From assembly GCA_002102555.1 (NCBI GenBank), contig MCFL01000012.1:186001-250000 (forward strand): a DNA stretch of 64,000 bases, given 5' to 3'. Source of the stretch: Catenaria anguillulae PL171 (lineage: Eukaryota; Blastocladiomycota; Blastocladiomycetes; Blastocladiales; Catenariaceae). The translations under genes were made by a program, and so were the position numbers. The notes beneath the pieces were generated by a model. The model was not told the origin of the DNA and searched no databases. It worked only from the letters and a program-made list of their open reading frames with translations. This document shows positions 56,916 to 64,000 of this stretch, piece after piece; the first letter of the stretch is position 1, and each line of letters opens with the position of its first letter.

Positions 56916-57199
56916 AGCGATGCGGGCAACGTAGGTGCTTGTGGTAGACGATTGAGATTGGAAGTTTGAATAAAATGCTCAGAGGCGCTTGCATGAGGGG
57001 CATAGCTTGAAGGACGCCGCCTTCCTGCATGCGAATACGTTGGCGGTTGTCCAAGTCAAAGTGCAAGTGGGAACGGTACTGGGGGCGATCGACGCGTAAC
57101 TGGGCCAGCGAAGTTCCGTGTGGCTTCTTGGTGTTTCGCATAAGATTCCCTTAAGGTTCCACGACTCCAGGTCATCGTCGGAAAAGGCCTCGTGTGTGC

Positions 57200-58160
57200 G
57201 ACGAATTTCGAAGCGCCATAAACAATCACATGTTTCTCTCGTCCAAACTGCGACTTCGACGGGAAACGATGTTTCACGCTCATGCTGGGCTTCTGCGATT
57301 GGTCCCAGCCGTTAATGTTGCCGCTCCTCTGCTCGAGGCGGCTGCGCCAGCCCTCACAGTTGCGCGGCTGCGGCTGGATCCAACTGACAGCGACCAAAAA
57401 CAATAATGGAAATAGTTTTGTGAGTAGACAGATCCCAGGCTCGGCCTTAATACCTTGCCACTTCGCTGCTCTGCAGCTGCTTAATCCACCTGCCGGGGAA
57501 CAGGGAATCACTGTGGTGCAAACGCGTCGTACATAGCTCATGTTTGACTCAGTTCGAGGCGAGACAGTTAGCGTATAACCGTCGCCTTCGCTTGGCTCGA
57601 AACTCGTGAGCGATGAAGCGAGGGTCATCTCCTCCGCCTTGACTGTGGCTTTCACGCCTTGCCGCTCGATCAGACTTGTACAGCGACCAAAAGCAACGAT
57701 GGCGATTATTACGTTCTCGATTGTAAGTATTGTGCATAAACCGACTCCAGCCTTGGCCGTATTCCCTTGCCGCCCCACTGCCCAGCAGCTGCCGCTGGAT
57801 CCATCTGTCGGGGAATAGGGAATCAGCATGGCACAAGCGCCTGGCAAGTGAAGCATCCTCCCACTCTCATGTTTGACTCAGTTAGCCGCAGTTATTGGCT
57901 CACATCACCGTCGCCTTCGCTTTGCTCGCAGCTCGTGATCATGCAAGGGTTATCATCTCCTTGCTTCTACATAGGCCTTGGCCTTAGCCTTCATGCATTG
58001 CTGCTCCGCTGCCGGCCCTCGTTGCGCAGCGGCTGCAGCTGGATCCAACTGTACGGCGACCAACCAAGCATAAATCTCATACGATACCGCAACCACCGTT
58101 CCAGAATGGTGGTCTTCGTTGGTCGTCGAGCCAGCCTGTGGAGGGACACGCGTCATGTGA
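57200..58160. repeat. Diverged tandem repeat, about 330-bp unit, three copies
   Basis: Shared blocks recur at about 330-bp steps: CTCATGTTTGACTCAGTT at 57537 and 57867; CCGTCGCCTTCGCTT near 57577 and 57908; a CTGGATCCAACTG/CAGCGACCAA block near 57373, 57672 and 58039; and a GGGGAA-AGGGAATCA block near 57495 and 57813. Copies are perhaps 65-75% alike by eye. On the minus strand two copies keep an aligned open frame (IPCSPAGG / IPYSPTDG, then WQGIKAEPG / RQGNTAKAG), so a decayed or fast-evolving gene cannot be excluded. Confidence 0.65.
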
Positions 58161-58249
58161 AGCATTCCCCACACGTTCACGTTTGTGCCGCGATTGATTG
58201 GCTCTTGCGCGATATGTCCGGCTGAGAGACGCCTAGAATTACGGGGAAT

Positions 58250-58525
58250 GAAGAAAAAATTCCAGTCACTTAACAACAAAAAGTGACCATGGCTTGGCTC
58301 TATCACCCCATGCTGTCCGTTTTGGCCTCACTGCCCTGTAGCACGAGAACGACGAGCGTCGATGAAAGCAGTTGGGTTTCGTGTTTTGTTCAGTCAGCCA
58401 GTCCAAAACTCTTGGACAGACCTTGCATTATGGGCAATCAAGAAAATATTCCAGTCACTTAAGAATGAAAATTGACCATGACTCGGCGTATTTCACTGCC
58501 GCCGTCCGTTTTCGCCTCGCTTTTC
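58250..58525. repeat. Direct repeat pair, 190-bp spacing
   Basis: The segment beginning ATTCCAGTCACTTAA at 58259 recurs at 58449. Both continue through TGACCATG and a CTGTCCGTTTTGGCCTC / CCGTCCGTTTTCGCCTC block over about 75 bp. Non-coding. Confidence 0.6.
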
Positions 58526-59002
58526 TGATGCGGGAATTGTCCCAGACCCAACGTTCACACTGCTGTTTCGCGTTGTGTTCACGAGGCCACACGAGGTCAC
58601 ACGACCGGACAGACAGACAAGACAGACAGACAAGGCCAGATTCGTTCAGCAACCCACTGGCAGAAGCCCAGCACTCTCCATGCCCATGTAAGTACTCTGT
58701 GCATTCGACTCTCTTTCCTCGAGATCCAGCATCTGGCAGTGGCAGCCCAATCTGATCCTCGTGGTCGCGTCCAACTCACCTCCCATCCCCGTTTTCATTT
58801 GGGCTTTTTCGGTGCCCTCTGACGTCGAGCCAAGGCGCGCCAAGAAGTCTCACCGCGACCTGCTGCCGACTTGCCGTGGGCTTTGACTCGTTCGCAAATT
58901 CCGGTCCGGCGTTCATACAAGTAGCGTACAACGCCTGCCATACCGCCTTGACGCATCAGCTCACTCTTGAATCATTAAATCGCATGCAAAGAAAACCCCA
59001 AC

Positions 59003-60565
59003 ATGTTCAAGAAATCGACGTCGTCCAGCTCGTTAAGCAAAAAGGCCCAAAAGTCTGCGGCTGCCGAGACCACTGGCTCGTCCGACTCACCAACCGGGTC
59101 CACCACCAGCACCAACACGGCAGGCGCACCAACCAACAACAACAACGATGCCGGCGCAGTGAGCGGCCAATCGCTCACCACGTCCATGTCCAACCTGTCA
59201 TTGTCGTCGCCGCAATGGGGCCGCATCAACCACTTGTCAATGGACCAAACCTCTGCACTCGCCGAACTCTGGCTGCACCTCCTCAACGTCTTTGCGCTCC
59301 CTGGCGACACGCCATTCACGTCGACGCACATTGGCGGCAACACGCCGCCCGGATCCCAGCCTGGAACGCCCACCACCTCCACCATCGACCTGACAAATGC
59401 ACCCATCACTGTGGCCGATATCCGCCGTGAATTGTGGCTCGCAAACCAGGACCAACATCCGGACCCATTCATCTTGCGCTTCCTCCGCGCACGCAAGTTT
59501 GACGTCCATCGCGCCTACACCATGCTGACGACAGCGCTCAAATGGCGCGCCGCTTCCAACGTCTTTGACGTGATTGCACAGGGCGAGGCGGCCATTGACC
59601 AAGGGCAGTTTAGTTCGGGCAAGGCGTACTATTGGCAGGAAGATCGTCTTGGTCGGCCCGTGATTTACATCAATGCGCGGCATCACAAGCAAAACGCCCA
59701 GTCCGAGGAGATGCTTCAACGGCATACAGTCTACCTGATGGAGACGGGACGGTTGCTTCTCAAGGAGCCTGTTGAGACAGTCACAATTGTCTTCAACTTG
59801 GGGGGTTTTGGGATGGCTAACATGGACAATGTACGCTCGTACTGCCTTTCTCCGTGTTTTCTTTTGTGTTGACGTGCTCAATCGGAACTTGAATACTCTG
59901 CGCAGAACATGGTCAAGTTCCTCATCAACTGCCTCCAATCCTACTATCCGGAATCCCTCGGTCTGTGCGCCATCGTCAACGCCCCCTGGATCTTTTCGGG
60001 CATTTGGAAACTCATCAAGCCCTGGCTCGACCCCGTCGTTCAAGCGAAAATCGTGTTTGCCAAACCCTCCGAGCTCGGCCAATACATTGACCCCGCCAAC
60101 ATCCCCGCCGAACTGTTTGCCGCCGACCCCAACAAGCCCGACCCAAGCACCGGGCAGTTCATCTTCAAGTACCCGCCGCCAACCAAGGCCGATGTTGAAG
60201 CCCACCGTACGCAAAACATTGCCAACCAAGAAAAGACCAAATCGCTGGTCGCTGCGCGGCTGGACGCCATGGTTCCGCTCGAGCAAGCGACAAAGGAATG
60301 GGCAACGCTGTGGCTCGCGGAATACAATCCCAAGGCACTGGCGGCCGTGGCGGGTGGCGCGGGCAATCCACATGCCGACGAGATTGTGGACGTGTCGGGC
60401 GAGCGCGAGGATTTGCAGGCAAAGCGTCAGGAGCTGTGTGACACGGCCGTCAGGCAGACGTGGTGGGCATTGGACAATCACATTCGGTTCGAGACAATGT
60501 ATCATCGGGCTGGCGTCATCAAGCGCGGGGGTGGCGGGCCAGATTGGGCCAAGTGGACGGTTTGA
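59003..60565 (+). CDS. CRAL-TRIO (Sec14-like) lipid-transfer protein
   Basis: Exons 59003-59830 and 59906-60565 (75-bp intron, GTACGC...GCAG, phase 0) encode 495 residues. A Ser/Thr/Asn-rich N-terminus of about 130 residues precedes the CRAL-TRIO-N helices (DPFILRFLRARKFDVHRAYTM). The lipid-binding fold follows: AYYWQEDRLGRPVIYINARH, TIVFNLGGFGMANMDN, FLINCLQSYYPESLG and IVNAPWIFSGIWKLIKPWL, matching the Sec14 pocket and lid helix. Such proteins move phosphatidylinositol or other hydrophobic ligands between membranes and present them to lipid kinases. A C-terminal helical extension of about 150 residues ends GGPDWAKWTV. There is no GOLD or membrane-anchor domain, so a soluble cytosolic protein is expected. 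Closest class: fungal Sec14-like proteins of the PDR16/Sfh type (uncertain). Confidence 0.9.
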
Positions 60566-61001
60566 GTGCTGAGGCTTTGTCTGATGACATGGTTTGATGT
60601 GCAATGCCCACCAACATGATGGTGGTTGACTTGTTTCCTTTGTCTGCTTCTTACTCTTTCTCCGTTTCATTTATGTTGAGTCTTGGTTGACTCGAGTCTT
60701 GTAACGACTCTGTCCTTTGTTCATACCTGTTGCCCATGCTCCTCCTCTTTGTACACTTTTTCTTCTCCCGATGTTGCTTCTGCATCCTCATGCCACGAGC
60801 ATTTTGTCACGCACTCTGTTACTCTTATCGTAGCGGTCGCCCAATGAACGCAGAACTTATGTCGCTTCACTATCTGATGGGAATCGGCCATTTTGGGTTG
60901 TCTTCATTTGCTTGGACAGACAGCTACATCGCCATTGGGTACAGCACTCAATCAATACAGACACAAAAAAACTCACTGCCAACCCCGTTCAATTCACCTC
61001 C
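60566..61001. other. Convergent 3' intergenic region
   Basis: 436 bp between the stops of the CRAL-TRIO gene (plus) and the ten-cysteine protein copy B (minus). T-rich; nothing recognised. Confidence 0.5.
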
Positions 61002-62918
61002 TCAACTGATACTCACCCTTGCCGTCACCACCACCTGTCCATCCGCGCCAACCCACCCAGGGAAACAGGTTGCCTCGACCACAGCCGTATGCCTGACAAG
61101 CTCCTTGTCCTCCCCACCCTGCTTGACACTCACCATGGCGCCCTCGGCCGCATGATACACCCTAGTCACGGCCGTGTAACGCAACGCGCTTTGACCTGCG
61201 GCAATCATGACAAGGGCGCTGCCCGGATCGTGCCTGACCATGCGTTGCAACAAGGCTTGGAACGTCGCGATGACGTGATCGGGGACCAAGCCGGGCGAAA
61301 TGGGTCGGCCGCGGACGGCGGAAAGAAGAGCCGAAGTGGCAAATGCCAAGCGCACAGCACGTTGGTGGTTGGAGGTGCGTGCGGACATGGCCGACAGGGG
61401 CCTCGGTAGTGTTGAAGTGCCGCCCGATGTCGGCGACGGCGTGGGTGCTGCGCCGGGAGATATGGAGCACACAAGCTGCGAGATGATGTGTGATTCGAGA
61501 TCGGTAAAGATAGAGTCGAACGCGTCAATGAGGTCAGGTCGGGAATCGGAACTTGCGCCCGTGTCAGACCCGGAAAGGATTTCGTCCAGTGGCCGCGAAA
61601 TGAGGGCTGCGAGCGGCAAACGGGTGAGCCCAACAGTGGGCAGCGCTGGAGATAACGGGCCATGCGGGTCGTATCGAGCCGACTTCTTGATTGGTGACGT
61701 TGGATCCGATGTTGATACCGTGTGCATGGAGGCCAGAGGTGTCAAGGACGTGCGTCGAGGGCCAGTGCGGTCGAGTGTGGCACCTCCTGCGTCGCCTCCG
61801 AACGAGTGCATAGACCCAGCTGCGGACTTGCGCCGAGCAAGAGAGCCGTATGAGGCGCTGACCTCGGCGGCTTCTTGTTTTGCAAGCCGATTTTGCCGCC
61901 GCCGGACGAGAAAGAGGGCAAAAGCTGCAAGTGCCGCCTGGAATAACCAACGCGTGTTTCTGTGAGACAAAATGATTGAGCGAGTCGAGTGATCCAGAAA
62001 CGCACGTACGCCAAGGAGAATCGCAATGAGCCCAATGATGCCGGCCGTGATTTGCGCACCGGGTCTACTGGATTGTTCCTTGACTGAATCCGAAGGTGAT
62101 GGCGTCGCAGCACTTGTTGATGATGCGCCTTGACTTGACGCTGTGGCTGACCGCGAAAGACCGAGCGACGTGGTAAGAGTCGCGCTAGAGGTTGGTGCGG
62201 GCGTCGGCGATGGCGTCGGCGATGGTTGATTTGGTGCGATTGGAGGTGCGGTTGCCAGCAGCGCCAGGGCTTGCGCAAGTGCTGGCCGCGGGTTCTCGAT
62301 TGTCCCACACCATGCAAATTGGGGGATCGTTGAGATGAGCGTAGCTCGATTGGATGGACCTAAGGCGACACCGAGATCAAGGTACGAGCACCTCCTGGTC
62401 GTGCCAGACTGTAAACAGCCGTGCAGCAGCATGGTTTCACCTGACTCTCGGCCAGCGGCATCGGTCGGCAGCGCAAATCCGAGACCCAGCGGTTGGTCGG
62501 ACCCAATGGACGAACAGACGCGATTTCGTGCCCCACACTCGCGCCCAATGTCAGTTGAAAACACGCCCGAGGTGGTGCCCGAAAACAAAAATCGAAGCGA
62601 ATTGGATCCAGCAGGCCGTTCAATTGTCCCGGGTTGCAGAAACTGCGAGCACATGAACAAGGGCTCGAGGTTTCGATTTCGTCGCGTCGGCGACACGAGC
62701 ACAATGCATCCGTCCAGAGTGGCGCTGGCAAGGACTTGAGCTGGCGCATTGGACACGACGGAGCGAATATCATCGGCAATGTCGTCATCGCACAAGCGAT
62801 TTGGCGTGTTGGATGTGCAATATCTGCGAAACGTGTCGAGAAGGGACGCGATGCGGACTGTGGGCCCGTCGAATGGAATCGGGCAGAAGGCGCGAGACGG
62901 TTGAGTTTGCTCGGCCAT
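61002..62918 (-). CDS. Ten-cysteine single-pass membrane protein, copy B
   Basis: Exons 62918-62010 and 61937-61002 give 614 residues. The 72-bp intron (GTACGT...CCAG) is a multiple of three without a stop, so the uninterrupted frame hides it; removing it fuses GIIGLIAILLG to AALAAFALFLV into one 22-residue membrane span before RRRQNR. The N-domain starts FCPIPFDGP and has ten cysteines aligning with copy A at 5364-7421 (LDGC, C-x6-C, LHGC-x8-CSYLDL). A Ser/Thr/Pro stalk follows. The tail shares FDSIFTDLESH, GRPISPGLVPD, TRVYH and FPGWVGADGQVVV. Topology by charge: N-domain outside, tail inside; no N-terminal signal peptide seen. Identity between copies is low outside the motifs, so the duplication is old. 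No known family recognised. Confidence 0.85.
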   Translation of the reverse strand: MAEQTQPSRAFCPIPFDGPTVRIASLLDTFRRYCTSNTPNRLCDDDIADDIRSVVSNAPAQVLASATLDGCIVLVSPTRRNRNLEPLFMCSQFLQPGTIERPAGSNSLRFLFSGTTSGVFSTDIGRECGARNRVCSSIGSDQPLGLGFALPTDAAGRESGETMLLHGCLQSGTTRRCSYLDLGVALGPSNRATLISTIPQFAWCGTIENPRPALAQALALLATAPPIAPNQPSPTPSPTPAPTSSATLTTSLGLSRSATASSQGASSTSAATPSPSDSVKEQSSRPGAQITAGIIGLIAILLGVRAFLDHSTRSIILSHRNTRWLFQAALAAFALFLVRRRQNRLAKQEAAEVSASYGSLARRKSAAGSMHSFGGDAGGATLDRTGPRRTSLTPLASMHTVSTSDPTSPIKKSARYDPHGPLSPALPTVGLTRLPLAALISRPLDEILSGSDTGASSDSRPDLIDAFDSIFTDLESHIISQLVCSISPGAAPTPSPTSGGTSTLPRPLSAMSARTSNHQRAVRLAFATSALLSAVRGRPISPGLVPDHVIATFQALLQRMVRHDPGSALVMIAAGQSALRYTAVTRVYHAAEGAMVSVKQGGEDKELVRHTAVVEATCFPGWVGADGQVVVTARVSIS

Positions 62919-63439
62919 GGCAGAAGATAATCTCGTGTAGGAAGCTTGGCCGGGTCGCCGATAGTCAATAGAGGTCGGAGGGGGGTATAATATACAGAAA
63001 GTAGTGTCAAGAAAGAACCGGATCAGAAAAGAATGCGTTGTAGCCGCGGGCGAAGGGCAGGCATCTCCGACGCTTTATAAGGCACAGCTATGTAATACAG
63101 CACCCCCCGCGCGAGCTCGTTACTCATGCCAAAATACCGCCTCATGCATCATTTTTCTTCATGCGGACCAACGGGTCGGCGACGCGAGACGGCATTCATG
63201 ATTTCGGGATCAAGTGCTTGTCCATTTCCAAACGCGAACCCGTCAAGGGCATGGTGCCCAAGCCGCAGACAAAATTGAATCAAATCCAAGTACGTTTCTA
63301 CATCAGCAGACCATTGAATGGGCTCCAGTCATGCAAGCCAACGATCCCCACTTGTACTTCCATGCATGTGTCACACATAGGAGTGAACACGATGGAATTG
63401 GTGACAACTTGAAGATTGACGCACATTCCAACTACTCCA
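62919..63439. other. Intergenic, no gene seen
   Basis: 521 bp between the NTAQ1 stop and the start of the ten-cysteine protein copy B, both minus strand. It should hold the copy B promoter. Confidence 0.5.
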
Positions 63440-64000
63440 TCACTCATGCGTGGTCCAATGTTCATTTCCCAGACCAGCACCCGAATTTAGGAACATGTCA
63501 ATGAACGCTTCCTGGTTCACGACGATTCCTGGCACCCGATCCGAATGGCCAGCATACATGTCGATAAATGCCTCTAGATCGTGTTCCGAGCGGGCGTGTG
63601 GGCCACAAATCGGTGGGTAGCTCGGCGGCGGCATGATCCATGAGCGCCCATGCGTCGTGTCGGCGTCGGTGCTCCTGGCATCATCGCTACTAGCTTTGTT
63701 GCTCGAGGTCGAACTTGGTTTGCGCATGTGGCGCCGGTCGCTCGAAAAGTAAGAGAGGAAATCCTTGGCGGCAATGACTCGGAATGATCTAGTCAAGCAA
63801 TCCAGGTGAGAATGGACGCTGGTCTACCATCAGCGAGCAGCGGCAGCGCAGCCAAGGCTTCCAACTACGAACCGCTGAAATTGAGTGTCAAGCTGAAGGT
63901 CGACCCGCAAAGCGTGAAGCGCATATTCAGTGAAGCTAATCGGAAAGGCAAGGGCTGTGTCCAAGTCCAGGACAATGCTTTCAGTTGCTCGAAAATCGGC
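63440..64000 (-). CDS. NTAQ1: Protein N-terminal glutamine amidohydrolase, 5' part outside the window
   Basis: Two exons are visible: 64000-63873 (open at the edge) and 63788-63440, joined by an 84-bp intron (GTTCGT...CTAG, phase 2). The fragment contains VLDLDTALAFPISF (the conserved Asp-Leu-Asp-Thr of the active-site region), QFQRSFRVIAAKDFLSYFSSDRRHM and PPPSYPPICG, matching the C-terminal half of animal NTAQ1 (human DLDTVLPFP, FASDRSHM, PPPYP). The enzyme deamidates N-terminal Gln to Glu, preparing proteins for arginylation and the Arg/N-degron pathway. The catalytic Cys and His lie in the missing N-terminal half. A 30-residue Ser/Thr insertion separates DRRHM from PPPSYP, and the C-terminus carries a short repeat (AFIDMY / AFIDMF). 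The plus-strand open frame over the same end is antisense. Confidence 0.85.

Larger units (their letters stand above)
56916..59002. other. Repeat-rich intergenic region
   Basis: 2.1 kb between ARL3 (minus) and the CRAL-TRIO gene (plus), both starting here. It contains a diverged tandem repeat (57200-58160) and a shorter direct repeat (58250-58525). The last 400 bases are CT-rich and probably the promoter of the plus-strand gene. Confidence 0.55.

Noticed and set aside
57056-57856. 266-codon minus-strand ORF within the tandem repeat
   Set aside because: It spans two diverged repeat units, resembles no protein and has weak codon bias; kept only as a question under the repeat finding.
59237-60670. 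477-codon minus-strand frame over the CRAL-TRIO gene
   Set aside because: It runs through both exons and the intron of a well-supported plus-strand gene and has no domain of its own.
63809-64000. Plus-strand ATG-started frame running off the right edge
   Set aside because: The opposite strand encodes conserved NTAQ1 motifs across the same bases with a matching splice site.
1-64000. CRISPR arrays, bacterial operons, insertion sequences or intact transposons
   Set aside because: No regularly spaced direct repeats, transposase or reverse-transcriptase motifs, or terminal repeats with target duplications were found; the sequence is eukaryotic.

Overview
The window is nuclear DNA from a eukaryote with short spliceosomal introns (about 64-126 bp), compact genes on both strands and no operons. 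The gene set points to a zoosporic (flagellated) early-diverging fungus, perhaps a blastocladiomycete or chytrid: a STE7/MEK-type MAP kinase kinase, ILV1 and MIC60 sit beside ARL3 (a flagellar GTPase lost by most terrestrial fungi), a TPX2 spindle factor, a sestrin, a cyclic-nucleotide-gated channel and a Slo-type K+ channel. The phylum is inference; no marker such as rRNA is present. Most splice donors read GTACGN or GTTCGN.

Layout. 0-5 kb: a secreted Cys-rich protein (runs off the left edge), a tRNA-Ser with anticodon ACT, and TPX2. 5-7.5 kb: a membrane protein with a ten-cysteine N-domain, a Ser/Thr stalk, one membrane span and a conserved tail; its paralogue lies at 61-63 kb. 7.7-12.4 kb: a coiled-coil protein and a single-span membrane protein, both unrecognised. 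13.1-14.4 kb: MAP kinase kinase. 15.4-26 kb: two tandem C2-domain genes, an F-box/WD40 protein, mitochondrial-type methionyl-tRNA synthetase and MIC60; all but the synthetase carry apparent one-base deletions in short homopolymers, which looks like consensus error rather than gene death.

26-32.4 kb: FAM50/XAP5 and cactin (two splicing-associated proteins side by side), then two unrecognised proteins. 33-40 kb: threonine deaminase and a sestrin with a long N-terminal extension. 40-53.4 kb: a gene-poor stretch, a decayed CNG-channel copy, an intact CNG channel with an unorthodox pore loop, and a Slo-type channel, all on the minus strand. 54-64 kb: a PGP/PHO13-type phosphatase, a second tRNA-Ser(ACT), ARL3, a diverged tandem-repeat block, a CRAL-TRIO (Sec14-like) protein, the second ten-cysteine membrane protein, and NTAQ1 running off the right edge.

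Shared themes are signalling at membranes (CNG and K+ channels, C2 and CRAL-TRIO proteins, MAPKK), amino-acid handling (threonine deaminase, sestrin as a possible leucine sensor, NTAQ1 in the N-degron pathway) and microtubule/flagellar biology (TPX2, ARL3). Exon boundaries were placed by reading-frame continuity and GT..AG sites; all coordinates include the stop codon.
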